A DNA stretch of 64,000 nt from RPQJ01 sp963846885. GTDB lineage: Bacteria; Pseudomonadota; Gammaproteobacteria; Steroidobacterales; Steroidobacteraceae. Shown one piece after another: positions 24,562 to 34,078 of this stretch. Every line of letters starts with the position of its first letter. Within the stretch, counting starts at the first letter, position 1. Both the position numbers and the translations under genes were made by a program. The notes below the pieces were generated by a model that saw nothing but the letters and a program-made list of their open reading frames with translations, had not been told where the DNA came from and did no database searches. The DNA is taken from positions 248,001-312,000 of the forward strand of contig CAWJXS010000003.1 of assembly GCA_963846885.1 (NCBI GenBank), in the 5' to 3' direction.

Positions 24562-25821
24562 ATGTCTCTCGTCGTCGTCGGCATCAACCACCGCACCGCT
24601 CCCGTCGAAGTGCGCGAGCGCGTGGTCTTCGAGCCGGCTCGCATCCCGGACGCGTTGCAACAATTGCGCGAGATCCCCGACGTGCAGGAGACGGTCATCG
24701 TCTCGACCTGCAACCGCACCGAACTGTATTGCGTGACCACCAGCCTCGGGCAGGCCGAGCTCGGCGCCTGGCTGCAGCGTTACCACGGGCTCGGCGTGTC
24801 GCTCGACAACAGCCTGTATCACCACGGCGAACAGAAAGCGGTCAGTCACGCCTTCTCCGTCGCGTCCGGCCTCGACTCGATGGTCCTCGGCGAACCCCAG
24901 ATCCTGGGCCAGCTCAAGGACGCCTACCGTGTCGCGCAGGAAGCCGGCACCACCGGCCCGATCCTGAACCGCCTCTTCCAGTCCGCGTTCTCCGTCGCCA
25001 AGCGGGTGCGCACCGAAACCAAGATCGGCGCAAACGCCGTGTCGGTCGCCTCGGCTGCAGTCGCAATGGCTCGCACGGTGTTCGCGAGCTTCGAGAACCG
25101 CACGGCGCTGTTCGTCGGCGCCGGCGAGACCGTCGCGCTGGCCGCACGCCACCTGCACGCAGACGGCTTGCGCCGCATGATCATCGCCAACCGCAGCATC
25201 GACCGCGCGCGCGAGCTCGCGGCCGAATTCCACGGGTTCGCCATCGGGCTCGACGAAATCCCGAACCACCTCAAGGAAGCGGACATCGTGGTGGCGTCGA
25301 CGGCGGCGCCGCATTCGATCATCACCCGGCACATGACCGAGCAGGCGCTGCGCGCGCGCAAGCGCAGGCCGATGTTCATGGTCGACATCGCCGTGCCGCG
25401 CGACATCGACGCCGACGTGGCCGAACTCGAGGACGTCTACCTGTTCACGGTGGACGACCTGCAGTCGGTCGTGAACGAAAACATCGAAGGCCGGCGGCAG
25501 GCAGCGCGCGAAGCCGGCCAACTGATCGAGTCCGAGGTCGAGCGCTTCACGCATTCGCTGCGCACGCGCGACGCCGCGCCGCTGATCCGGCGCCTGCGCG
25601 ACGACGCCGAGCGCACGCGCCTGCGCACGCTCGAGCAGGCCCGCCAGATGCTGGCCCACGGCAAGTCGCAGGACGAAGTGCTGAACTTCCTCGCCAACAC
25701 GCTCACGAACCGGTTGATCCACGCGCCCAGCCAGCGGCTGCGCGATGCAGCCGAGACCGGCGATGGCGAAATCATCGAGACGATCGCCGAAATCTACCGG
25801 CTCGACCAGCCGCACGACTGA
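24562..25821 (+). CDS. hemA: Glutamyl-tRNA reductase
   Basis: 419 residues; reduces glutamyl-tRNA(Glu) to glutamate-1-semialdehyde with NADPH, the committed step of C5 haem synthesis. Cys50 in STCNRTE is the catalytic nucleophile; HRTAPVEVRER, FSVASGLDSMVLGEPQILGQ, the NADPH loop FVGAGETV and the C-terminal dimerisation helices are in place. The frame opens at 24508, but the ATG at 24562 (MSLVVVGINHRT) matches the conserved N-terminus. The N-terminus is a known control point by proteolysis and haem in enteric relatives. It overlaps prfA by one base (TGATG). Confidence 0.98.
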   Translation: MSLVVVGINHRTAPVEVRERVVFEPARIPDALQQLREIPDVQETVIVSTCNRTELYCVTTSLGQAELGAWLQRYHGLGVSLDNSLYHHGEQKAVSHAFSVASGLDSMVLGEPQILGQLKDAYRVAQEAGTTGPILNRLFQSAFSVAKRVRTETKIGANAVSVASAAVAMARTVFASFENRTALFVGAGETVALAARHLHADGLRRMIIANRSIDRARELAAEFHGFAIGLDEIPNHLKEADIVVASTAAPHSIITRHMTEQALRARKRRPMFMVDIAVPRDIDADVAELEDVYLFTVDDLQSVVNENIEGRRQAAREAGQLIESEVERFTHSLRTRDAAPLIRRLRDDAERTRLRTLEQARQMLAHGKSQDEVLNFLANTLTNRLIHAPSQRLRDAAETGDGEIIETIAEIYRLDQPHD

Positions 25822-26900
25822 TGAAAGAGTCGATCCGACGCCGTCTCGAAAAGACGGTCGAGCGCTTCGAGGAAGTGGGAGCACTGCTCGCCGACCCTGG
25901 CGTCATCGCGAAGCAGGGCCAGTTCCGCGAACTGTCGATGGAATACTCGCGGCTCGAGTCCGTCGCGCAACGCTTCGGCGAATTCTCAAGGCTCGAGGGC
26001 GAATTGCGCGCAGCCGAGGACATGGTTGCGGGCGCCGACCTGGAGATGCGCGAGCTCGCCGCAGACGAAGTGCGCGAACTGCGCGAGCGCCTTGCGGCCG
26101 AGGATCTCGAGCTCACGCGGCTGCTGATCCCCAAGGATCCGCGCGACGACTCCAACATCTTCCTCGAAATCCGCGCGGGCACGGGCGGCGACGAAGCGGC
26201 GATCTTCGCGGGCGACCTGTTCCGGATGTATTCGCGCTACGCCGAGCGGCAAGGCTGGAAGGTCGAAGTGCTGTCCGAAAGCGCGGGCGAGCACGGCGGG
26301 TACCGCGAGATCATCAGCCGCGTCGTGGGCCAGGGCGCGTATTCGAAGCTCAAGTTCGAATCGGGCGCGCACCGCGTGCAGCGTGTGCCGGCAACCGAGG
26401 CGCAGGGCCGCATCCACACGTCCGCCTGCACCGTCGCGATCCTGCCGGAACTCGACGAAATCGAGGACCTGCCGATCAATCCGGCCGAGCTGCGCATCGA
26501 CACGTTCCGCGCGTCGGGCGCGGGCGGCCAGCACGTCAACAAGACCGACTCCGCGATCCGCATCACGCACATGCCGACCGGCGTGGTGGTCGAATGCCAG
26601 GACGAACGCTCGCAGCACAAGAACCGTTCGCGCGCCATGTCGCTGCTGCGGGCGCGGCTGCTCGAGGCGCAGCGATCGAAGCAGACGGCGCAGCAGGCGC
26701 AGGAGCGCAAGCTGCAGGTGGGCACGGGCGACCGCTCGGAGCGCATCCGCACCTACAACTTCCCGCAGGGACGCGTGACGGACCACCGCATCAACCTGAC
26801 GCTGTACCAGCTGGCGGCCGTGATGGAAGGCGCGCTCGCCGACGTGATCGGCCCGCTGCAGCAGGAGTGGCAGGCGGAGCAACTGGCGCAGCTGGAGTAG
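25821..26900 (+). CDS. prfA: Peptide chain release factor 1
   Basis: 359 residues. Recognises UAA and UAG and triggers peptide release. The catalytic GGQ is at residues 235-237 in SGAGGQHVNKTDSA; the PxT codon-recognition motif appears as PAT in RVQRVPATEAQG; the C-terminal TYNFPQGRVTDHRINLT is typical. Start ATG at 25821 shares one base with the hemA stop. GGQ methylation is done by PrmC, encoded 5 bases downstream. Confidence 0.98.
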   Translation: MKESIRRRLEKTVERFEEVGALLADPGVIAKQGQFRELSMEYSRLESVAQRFGEFSRLEGELRAAEDMVAGADLEMRELAADEVRELRERLAAEDLELTRLLIPKDPRDDSNIFLEIRAGTGGDEAAIFAGDLFRMYSRYAERQGWKVEVLSESAGEHGGYREIISRVVGQGAYSKLKFESGAHRVQRVPATEAQGRIHTSACTVAILPELDEIEDLPINPAELRIDTFRASGAGGQHVNKTDSAIRITHMPTGVVVECQDERSQHKNRSRAMSLLRARLLEAQRSKQTAQQAQERKLQVGTGDRSERIRTYNFPQGRVTDHRINLTLYQLAAVMEGALADVIGPLQQEWQAEQLAQLE

Positions 26901-26905
26901 CGCGC

Positions 26906-27766
26906 GTGGCGACCGAAGTTTCGGCGCTCATCTCAGAAGGCGTCGCGCGCCTGCAGCGCGTCACCGACCAGGCGCGCCTCGAAGCCGAGATCCTGCTCGG
27001 CGCCGCGCTCGGCCAGTCGCGCTCATGGCTGCTCGCCCACGGCGACGAGCGCATCCTCGACTGCGACGCCACGGACCGCTACGAGGCTTACGTCACGCGA
27101 CGCGCCCACGGCGAGCCCGTGGCCTACATTCTCGGCGAAAAGGAATTCTGGTCGCTCACGCTGGCCGTCTCGCCCGACGTGCTGGTGCCGCGCCCCGAGA
27201 CGGAACTCGTCGTCGAACTGGCGCTGCAGCTCCTGGCGGGCGACTCGCACGCTCGCATCCTCGACCTTGGCACCGGCAGCGGCGCCATCGCCTTGGCCGT
27301 CGCGCAAGAACGGCCAGGCACGAGCGTCACTGGCATCGACATTTCCGGGCAGGCACTGGCCATCGCGACGCGCAATGCCGCGCGCCTGCAACTCACGAAC
27401 GTGGTGTTCAGGCAGGGCAGCTGGTTCGCGCCCGTCGCGAACGAGCGGTTCGACCTGGTCCTGTCCAATCCGCCCTACATCGCCGACGACGATTCCCGCG
27501 TCGAGGCAGCCGTGCGGCGCTACGAGCCGCGTGGCGCGCTATTCGCCGGCGCCGACGGCCTCGAGGCTTTGCGCGTCATCGCGGCAGCGGCTGGAACCCA
27601 CCTCGTGCCGGGCGGCGGGCTCATCCTGGAACACGGGGACAGCCAGGGCCGAGCGGTCCGCGAGCTGCTGGCAGGCGCCGGTTTCGTCGCCGTGACCACG
27701 CATCGCGACCTGGCCGGTCTCGAGCGCTGCACCGCAGGCCATTGGCCCGACGCGCCCGGGACGTGA
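26906..27766 (+). CDS. prmC: Release-factor glutamine N5-methyltransferase
   Basis: 286 residues. The N-terminal helical domain is followed by a Rossmann methyltransferase domain: SAM loop ILDLGTGSGAIALA, the GIDIS acidic turn and the catalytic NPPY at residues 188-191, which positions the glutamine of the release-factor GGQ. Start is a GTG at 26906, 5 bases after the prfA stop; no ATG fits. hemA-prfA-prmC is a classic operon. Confidence 0.97.
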   Translation: MATEVSALISEGVARLQRVTDQARLEAEILLGAALGQSRSWLLAHGDERILDCDATDRYEAYVTRRAHGEPVAYILGEKEFWSLTLAVSPDVLVPRPETELVVELALQLLAGDSHARILDLGTGSGAIALAVAQERPGTSVTGIDISGQALAIATRNAARLQLTNVVFRQGSWFAPVANERFDLVLSNPPYIADDDSRVEAAVRRYEPRGALFAGADGLEALRVIAAAAGTHLVPGGGLILEHGDSQGRAVRELLAGAGFVAVTTHRDLAGLERCTAGHWPDAPGT

Positions 27767-27838
27767 CATCGTCGGCCCGTCCCGTCACTATTCGCACCCT
27801 CTCCCGCTCCATTCATTTTGCAGGCAGGTCCCGCAGCC

Positions 27839-28333
27839 ATGATCCGATTCGAAACCTCGCTCGGCGCGTTCACCATTGAACTGTTCGAAAAGGACGCGCC
27901 CGTCTCGGTGCAGAACTTCATCGACTACGTCGAGGCCGGGCATTTCGACGGCACCGTGTTCCACCGCGTGATCCCGGGTTTCGTCGTGCAGGGCGGCGGC
28001 ATGACCGAGGACATGAAGCAGAAATCGACGCGCGCGCCGATCAAGAACGAGGCGGACAACGGCGTCCGCAACCGTCGCGGCACGCTGTCGATGGCGCGCA
28101 CCAACGATCCGCACAGCGCGACGTCGCAGTTCTTCATCAACCTGGTCGACAACTCGAATCTCGACCCGGGTCGCGGCAGCGCCGGGTATGCGGTGTTCGG
28201 CTGTGTCTCCGAAGGCATGTCGGTGATCGACGCAATGGCCAAGGTCAAGACCGGTCGCCGTGGCATGCACGACGACGTGCCGGTCGAGCCGATCAAGGTC
28301 CTGAGCGCCAAGCGCGTCGAAGCGGCCAAGTAA
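27839..28333 (+). CDS. ppiB: Cytoplasmic cyclophilin-type peptidyl-prolyl isomerase
   Basis: 164 residues, a single cyclophilin domain without signal peptide. Active-site segment FHRVIPGFVVQGG carries the catalytic arginine; MARTNDPHSATSQFFIN and the YAVFGCVSEGMSVIDAM region complete it. It speeds cis-trans isomerisation of X-Pro bonds. The ATG at 27839 is preferred over an ATG at 27818 because it matches the family start. It follows prmC by 72 bases and precedes mtgA by 27 bases on the same strand. Confidence 0.95.
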   Translation: MIRFETSLGAFTIELFEKDAPVSVQNFIDYVEAGHFDGTVFHRVIPGFVVQGGGMTEDMKQKSTRAPIKNEADNGVRNRRGTLSMARTNDPHSATSQFFINLVDNSNLDPGRGSAGYAVFGCVSEGMSVIDAMAKVKTGRRGMHDDVPVEPIKVLSAKRVEAAK

Positions 28334-28360
28334 CTCCACCCGCGCCCAGGCCCGCTGCGC

Positions 28361-29080
28361 GTGGCGAAACGACGGCGAGGACTGGGGCGCAGGATTCTGC
28401 GCGGCCTGCTGCTGGCCGGCGCCGCCTGGGCGGCGCTCACCGTCGCCGTCGTCCTCGCCTTCCGCTGGATCGACCCGCCGTTCACGACGTTCATGGTCGC
28501 GGACCGGGCCAAGGCCCTCGTCTCCCGTGCAGAGGGCTACGACTTCAGCCATGACTGGGTCGACTGGCCACAGATATCCAAGTACGCGGCCGTGGCGGTC
28601 ATCGCCGCTGAGGACCAGCAGTTCCCGCGCCACCGCGGCTTCGATTTCAAGCAGATCGACAAGGCGCTGGCCGACCGTGAGCGGGGCCGCCGTGTGCGCG
28701 GCGCCAGCACGATCTCGCAGCAGGTGGCCAAGAACATCTTTCTGTGGCGCGGGCAGAGCTGGTTCCGCAAGGGTCTCGAGGCGGGCATCACGGTGCTCAT
28801 CGAGGCCTGCTGGAGCAAGCAGCGCATCCTGGAGGTCTACCTCAACATCGCGGAGTTCGGGCGCGGCACCTTCGGCGTACAGGCCGCGAGCCGACGGTAC
28901 TTTGGCAAGGACGCGGCGAAATTGACCCGGTCCGAGGCCGCGCTGCTCGCTGCCGTGCTGCCCGCGCCGACCCGCTTCAAGGTCAGCGCGCCATCGCGCT
29001 ACGTCAAGAAGCGGCAGGCGTGGATCCTGCGGCAGATGAACGCGCTCGGCGGAACATCCTATCTGGCGCAGTTCCGCTGA
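28361..29080 (+). CDS. mtgA: Monofunctional biosynthetic peptidoglycan transglycosylase
   Basis: 239 residues. One N-terminal TM helix (about residues 10-33) anchors a GT51 domain in the periplasm. The catalytic Glu84 lies in AAEDQQFPRHRGFDF; GASTISQQVAKNIFLW and RILEVYLNIAEFG are the other GT51 motifs. It polymerises lipid II into glycan strands. It starts with GTG at 28361. No transpeptidase domain follows, distinguishing it from class A PBPs. Confidence 0.96.
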   Translation: MAKRRRGLGRRILRGLLLAGAAWAALTVAVVLAFRWIDPPFTTFMVADRAKALVSRAEGYDFSHDWVDWPQISKYAAVAVIAAEDQQFPRHRGFDFKQIDKALADRERGRRVRGASTISQQVAKNIFLWRGQSWFRKGLEAGITVLIEACWSKQRILEVYLNIAEFGRGTFGVQAASRRYFGKDAAKLTRSEAALLAAVLPAPTRFKVSAPSRYVKKRQAWILRQMNALGGTSYLAQFR

Positions 29081-29126
29081 TCGCTGCAAGCTTGGACTCC
29101 CTGTAAGGCACGAAGACGGGCGCGGC

Positions 29127-30599
29127 ATGAGCGAACCGAAAGACGCGCGACGCACGCGCATAGCCGTGATCGGCGCCGGGCACTCCGGCCTCTGCATGGG
29201 CATGCGCCTGAAGCAGGCCGGCCAGCACGATTTCGTCATCCTCGAGAAGGCGGCCACGCTCGGCGGCACCTGGCGCGACAACACCTATCCGGGGGCCTCG
29301 TGCGACGCCCCCTCCTTCCTGTACAGCTTCTCGTTCGCGCAGAAGACCGACTGGAGCCGCCGGTTCGCGTGGCAACCGGAGCTGCTCGGCTATTCGACCG
29401 AGCTCGCGATCCGGCACGGACTGCTGCCGCACTGCCGCTTCAACGCCGAGGTGAGCGCGGCCTCCTATGACGATGCCACCGGCACGTGGACGCTGACCTG
29501 CACCGATGGCTCGAGCATCGTCGCGGATTTCGTCGTGGCGGGTGTCGGCCAGCTCAATCGCCCCTCGACGCCGCAGATTCCAGGGCAAGCCGAGTTCACC
29601 GGCCCACAGTTCCATTCTGCGCAGTGGAACCACGGCGTCGACCTCGCCGGAAAGCGCATCGCCGTCATCGGCAATGCCGCGAGCGCCGTGCAGTTCGTGC
29701 CGCAGATCGCACCGCTCGCCGCGCAGCTCACGGTGTTCCAGCGCTCGGCCAACTGGCTGCTGCCGCGCAAGGACCGGCTGTATGCCCCGCGCACGCAGCG
29801 GCTGCTCACGCGGTTCCCGGCACTGGCCAAGCTGTATCACGACGTGCAATGGTTCTTCTTCGGCGAACTGCAGCTCACGCCGTTGATGAAGCAGGTGCGG
29901 CCCGTGCAGGCGCTGGCGCGCTGGAAGTCGCTCGCACACCTGCGGCGGCAGGTGCGGGATCCGGCGTTACGCGCGAAGCTCGTGCCGCAGTTTCCCATCG
30001 GCGCCAAGCGCGTGCTGTTCAACGACGATTATTACCCCACGCTCACGCGACCGAACGTCGCGCTGGTGACCGACGCGATCGAGCGCATCGAACCCGACGG
30101 CGTGCGCACCGGCACGGGCACCCTGCATGCGGCCGACGTGATCATCTACGCGACCGGGTTCAAGAGCACTGATTTCCTGGCGCCCATGCGCATCACGGGG
30201 CGCGATGGGCTCGACCTGCGGCAGGAATGGTCCAGGGGCGCGCGCGCTTATCTCGGCGTGACCGTCAGCGGCTTTCCGAACTTCTTCATGCTGTACGGGC
30301 CCAACACGAACCTGGGCCACAACAGCATCCTGGTCATGATCGAGGCGCAAGTCGGCTACATACTCGATGTGCTCGAACAGATGCGGGCGCGCGGCCTGCG
30401 TCGCATCGACGTGAAGCGCGACGTGCTGGAAGCCTACAACCACAGCCTGCAGCAGGACCTCGCCCGGTCCGTGTGGGCGGCGACCGGCGCGAGCTGGTAC
30501 AAGCTCGCTGACGGCACGATCACCAACAACTGGCCGCACAGCACCATCCGCTACCAACGCCTGCTGCGCAGCGCCAGGCTCGAGGACTTCGACACATGA
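29127..30599 (+). CDS. Flavin-containing monooxygenase (Baeyer-Villiger/FMO-like)
   Basis: 490 residues. Two Rossmann folds: FAD loop VIGAGHSGLCMG (residues 14-25) and NADPH loop VIGNAASAVQF. The FMO/BVMO fingerprint FxGxxxHxxxW appears as FTGPQFHSAQW. GTWRDNTYPGASCDAPS binds FAD and is typical of cyclohexanone- and hydroxyacetophenone-monooxygenase-type enzymes. Such enzymes insert oxygen into ketones or oxidise nitrogen and sulphur centres using NADPH and O2. The stop overlaps the M28 peptidase start by 4 bases. The substrate is unknown; a steroid or alkyl ketone is possible but unproven. Confidence 0.92.
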   Translation: MSEPKDARRTRIAVIGAGHSGLCMGMRLKQAGQHDFVILEKAATLGGTWRDNTYPGASCDAPSFLYSFSFAQKTDWSRRFAWQPELLGYSTELAIRHGLLPHCRFNAEVSAASYDDATGTWTLTCTDGSSIVADFVVAGVGQLNRPSTPQIPGQAEFTGPQFHSAQWNHGVDLAGKRIAVIGNAASAVQFVPQIAPLAAQLTVFQRSANWLLPRKDRLYAPRTQRLLTRFPALAKLYHDVQWFFFGELQLTPLMKQVRPVQALARWKSLAHLRRQVRDPALRAKLVPQFPIGAKRVLFNDDYYPTLTRPNVALVTDAIERIEPDGVRTGTGTLHAADVIIYATGFKSTDFLAPMRITGRDGLDLRQEWSRGARAYLGVTVSGFPNFFMLYGPNTNLGHNSILVMIEAQVGYILDVLEQMRARGLRRIDVKRDVLEAYNHSLQQDLARSVWAATGASWYKLADGTITNNWPHSTIRYQRLLRSARLEDFDT

Positions 30600-32281
30600 C
30601 ACAGGCAACGATTGGGTGGCGCAGGATTGCAGGCGCGTTTGCGGCGCTGGCGCCGATGTTCGCTGCCGCAGCCGACCCCGCGAGCACCACTGCCATCGAT
30701 CCCGCCCGACTCGCGAGCATCACGCGCACGCTGGCGTCCGATGAGTTCGAGGGACGCTCGCCAGGAACGCCGGGCGAGACGAAGACCGTTGCGTACCTCG
30801 TCGACCAGTTCAAGCTGGCCGGCCTCGAGCCTGCGGGGCCCGGCGGATCGTACACCCAGGTCGTGCCGCTGCTGCGCACGCAGATGCCGGTGGACGCCGA
30901 CATGAGCGTCACTGTCGCGGGCAAGCGCACGCAACTGAAGCAGCAGGAGCAGATGGCTGCGTTGTCGCTGCGCCCCGTCGACCGGGTGACCATCGTGAAT
31001 GCGCCGATCGTGTTCGTCGGCTATGGCGTGCGCGCACCGGAGCGCGGCTGGGACGACTACAAGGGCGTGGACCTGCGCGGCAAGGTAGCTGTCTACCTCG
31101 TCAACGATCCGGACTTCGAAGCGACCGCTGGTGACGATGCGTACGGCAAGTTCGGCGGCAATGCCGCCACGTATTACGCGCGCTGGACCTACAAGTACGA
31201 GGAAGCAGCCAGGCGCGGCGCGATTGCCGCGCTGATCGTGCACGAGACGGGGCCGGCTGCTTACGGCTGGAAGACGGCGATCGCGCCGAACGGCGAAGGC
31301 TACGACATCGTTCGCGCCGACCCGGCGCGCGAGAAGCTGCTGCTGCAATCGTGGCTGCACCTGGATGCCGCCGTAGCCTTGTTCAAGGAAGCCGGGCTCG
31401 ATTTCGCCGCGCTCAAGCAGGCCGCGCGCAGCAAGGACTTCGCGCCAGTCGAACTCAAGGCAGCTACGTTCTCGGCAGACTTTCCCCTGCAGCACTCGCG
31501 CGTCGACAGCCACAACGTGCTCGGCAGGATCACGGGCCAGCGTCATCCGCTGGAAAGCATCATGATCGGCGGTCACTGGGATGCCTATGGCATCGGCGCA
31601 CCCGACGCGCAGGGCCAGCGCGTGCGCCCCGGCGCCCTGGACGACGCCATCGGCCTCGCGGCAGCGCTCGAGATCGCGCGCGTCTTCAAGCAGGGCAAGC
31701 AACCCGACCGCACGCTGGTCTTCGCCGCCTGGACAGCCGAGGAACGGGGCCTGCTGGGGTCAGAGTATTACGCGACGAACCCGCTGCTGCCGCTCGAGAC
31801 GACGGTCGCGAACCTGACGATGGACGTGCTGCAGCCGAACGGGCTGGCACGCGACGTGGTGCTCGTCGGCGCAGGACAGAGCGAGCTCGAGGGGCTGCTT
31901 GCGCACAAGGCGGCGGGCCAGAATCGTGTAGTGACCCCGGACGCGAAGCCAGAGCGCGGGCTCGCTTACCGCGCCGACCATTTTCCTTTCGCCAAGCGCG
32001 GCGTGCCCGCTTTACTGCTGATGGGCATCGGCGGCGGTCACGACCTGGTGAACGGCGGGCGTGAAGCGGGCGATCGCTGGGTGGCGCAGTTCACTGCCGA
32101 TTGTTATCACCAGGCGTGCGATCGCTGGAACGACGCATGGGACCTGCGTGGCGCCGCGCAGGACGCCACCTTGATCTACGAGATGGCCAGCGACCTGGCG
32201 AACTCGCGCGTGTGGCCGAACTGGAATGCAGGCAACGAATTCCGCGCCGTGCGCGACTCGTCGGCCGCGCAGCGCAAGTAG
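30596..32281 (+). CDS. Secreted M28 family zinc aminopeptidase/carboxypeptidase
   Basis: 561 residues with a signal peptide (GAFAALAPMFAAAADP). A PA domain insert sits at about residues 130-260 before the catalytic M28 domain. Zinc ligands and catalytic residues are visible: GGHWDAYG (His, Asp), ALDDAIG (bridging Asp), TAEERGLLGS (catalytic Glu and ligand Glu), MDVLQ (Asp) and DCYHQACD (His). M28 enzymes release N-terminal amino acids or act on C-terminal or gamma-glutamyl substrates in the periplasm or outside the cell. It overlaps the monooxygenase gene by 4 bases (ATGA), so the two are translated together although no pathway links them obviously. Confidence 0.93.
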   Translation: MTQATIGWRRIAGAFAALAPMFAAAADPASTTAIDPARLASITRTLASDEFEGRSPGTPGETKTVAYLVDQFKLAGLEPAGPGGSYTQVVPLLRTQMPVDADMSVTVAGKRTQLKQQEQMAALSLRPVDRVTIVNAPIVFVGYGVRAPERGWDDYKGVDLRGKVAVYLVNDPDFEATAGDDAYGKFGGNAATYYARWTYKYEEAARRGAIAALIVHETGPAAYGWKTAIAPNGEGYDIVRADPAREKLLLQSWLHLDAAVALFKEAGLDFAALKQAARSKDFAPVELKAATFSADFPLQHSRVDSHNVLGRITGQRHPLESIMIGGHWDAYGIGAPDAQGQRVRPGALDDAIGLAAALEIARVFKQGKQPDRTLVFAAWTAEERGLLGSEYYATNPLLPLETTVANLTMDVLQPNGLARDVVLVGAGQSELEGLLAHKAAGQNRVVTPDAKPERGLAYRADHFPFAKRGVPALLLMGIGGGHDLVNGGREAGDRWVAQFTADCYHQACDRWNDAWDLRGAAQDATLIYEMASDLANSRVWPNWNAGNEFRAVRDSSAAQRK

Positions 32282-32503
32282 GCAGGACCAGACACACGCA
32301 ATCCGACGCGTTCTGCTTCAGCCTGACAACGGATCGAGCGCAGCAGCATGGGACTGAGTGAAGAGGCGGACCGGGACGTTGCCGCCCCGGCCCACCGTGC
32401 CCCGGTGAAGGGGGGTGGGATTTCCACCGTTGCACTCGGACCGGCTGCGGCATGCAAGGCCGCGAACCCGCTTGATCCTCTGCTGCGCGCGGGCCTACGG
32501 GCC

Positions 32504-34078
32504 CTACTCAACGCCTGCCGTCGTCAGCTCGATGTCGCCCGGTTTCCAGGTCTTGTTGATCGCCGCCTCGGTTGGGCCATACAGCCTGAGAATTGCGAAG
32601 TAGCCCTTGCCCGGCACGGTTGCGAGCCAGTTGGCTTGCTTGCCCTCCGGTGCCTTGGGGCCGAGGTAAAGGCTGGTGCTGCCGTCCTTGTTCTGCATTG
32701 GCTTGTCGCGCGAACCGAGCGATGGGAAGGGCTGCCCGTTGGCGAGGCCCGATGCGTTCTCAGCCTCGTACAGGGTCAGCGACCAGAAGTTGGCGGCGGG
32801 GATGTCAGCTGGCAGATGCAGGCGATAGTTGCTGCCGCCCGCGAGGGCAGCACCTGCACCGTCCGTGAAGGCGATCATGTAGGCCGCGCCCTTGCCGGGG
32901 ATCTTCGACAACATCCCCGGGCTGACCGAGTAGTAGTTGGTGAAGAACCAGATGCGTGCATCGAGGTCGAGGTAGTTGCCAGCGGTATTCTTCCAGGACA
33001 AGTCGCGCTCGGTGCGCGGACCGGGCGGCGTCACGTTGTCGATGGGATTGACCCACCGTCGATCGGCGTAGACCCGCAGTGAGCCGCCGTTCGCGGTCTC
33101 CTCGAAGCCGACGACGCGACTCATCTTGTAGCCCGTCCTCGCGGCCTGCTCGAAAATCGCCCGCGTGTCCGCATCGGGTGCGAACGGCCTGCCCTGCGCG
33201 ATTCCAATGGACGCCAGCAGGCCCAGCGAATCGGCGTCCGCAAGGTGAGGACCCTCGCTGTCCAGCAGCTGCTGCAGCTGGTCGAATGCCGTGGCGTCGT
33301 AGCGGGGCAACATGTTGGCGGGTACGCCCGAGGCGTCGGGAAACTGCATCGCCTTGGCGGTCGCCTTGCCATGCAGCGGATAGATCTTCGATTGTTCGAT
33401 CAGCGCCACCGCTGGCCCCAGATCCTGCGGGTCCTTGTAGAAGGAGCGGAGGAAGACGAAGACGTTGTTGGTTCCAGAGCGATAGACGTAATGACCAGCG
33501 GGCACGTCGCCCTGGTAGCCGGGCGGCAGCAGCAGGAATTTGCCACCCTTGCCGCCGTCGGGACCGGGCAGCCCGACGTCGCCGTAGAACTTCCCGCCAT
33601 CGACGGGAATCGGCCGCTGCCAGAAGTCGAGCAGGATGCCTTGCAGGTTGGGCGGCGCTTCGAACACCAGCGGACCGTCCTTGCCGAGGTCCAGGTAGCT
33701 CATCGCGTAGATGACGTCGGAATTCGGCGTCGTCACCAGCGTCTTCGCGTCGAGGCGCTTTTTCCAGATCGGGAGCACGTTGTAGCCGGCGCCGAAGACC
33801 GACTCCGAGCCGGCCTTCATGCCGAGCGTGTTGACCAGCGGCAATGCCCACAGGTACGCCTGCGTCGCGCGCTGGAAGAGCAACTCGTCACGGAGTGTTC
33901 GGCTGGTCTCCGGCGTCGGGCGGTTTTCGACGAACGGAGCATTCGCCAGTTCGTCGAAGCGGTTGGGCTCGGCGATCGCCGGCGACGCAATCCACGCAAG
34001 CGCCGCCGCACAGGCGGCAGCGGCGGCTGGCAGACGCCGCATGCATGCGTATTTCAGGTCCGTTCCTGGTTTCTTCAT
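32504..34078 (-). CDS. Secreted DUF1254/DUF1214 protein (downstream copy)
   Basis: 524 residues with a signal peptide ending at SPAIA. The N-terminal DUF1254 part (WALPLVNTLGMK, TLVTTPNSDVIYAMSYLDLGKDGPLV) and the C-terminal DUF1214 part (FWSLTLYEAENASGL, SLYLGPKAPEGKQANWLATVPGKGYFAILRLYGP) are both complete. The biochemical role of this family is not established. Its ATG overlaps the stop of the homologous upstream gene by 4 bases (34075-34078), so the pair arose by tandem duplication or joint transfer and is co-translated. Both are divergent from a LysR regulator. The 222-base gap beyond its 3' end holds nothing recognisable apart from a short GGGCC/GGCCC stem. Confidence 0.9.
   Translation of the reverse strand: MKKPGTDLKYACMRRLPAAAAACAAALAWIASPAIAEPNRFDELANAPFVENRPTPETSRTLRDELLFQRATQAYLWALPLVNTLGMKAGSESVFGAGYNVLPIWKKRLDAKTLVTTPNSDVIYAMSYLDLGKDGPLVFEAPPNLQGILLDFWQRPIPVDGGKFYGDVGLPGPDGGKGGKFLLLPPGYQGDVPAGHYVYRSGTNNVFVFLRSFYKDPQDLGPAVALIEQSKIYPLHGKATAKAMQFPDASGVPANMLPRYDATAFDQLQQLLDSEGPHLADADSLGLLASIGIAQGRPFAPDADTRAIFEQAARTGYKMSRVVGFEETANGGSLRVYADRRWVNPIDNVTPPGPRTERDLSWKNTAGNYLDLDARIWFFTNYYSVSPGMLSKIPGKGAAYMIAFTDGAGAALAGGSNYRLHLPADIPAANFWSLTLYEAENASGLANGQPFPSLGSRDKPMQNKDGSTSLYLGPKAPEGKQANWLATVPGKGYFAILRLYGPTEAAINKTWKPGDIELTTAGVE

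Noticed and set aside
27788..29284. 498-codon minus-strand ORF
   Set aside because: Antisense to ppiB and mtgA, which are clearly real; low-complexity composition.
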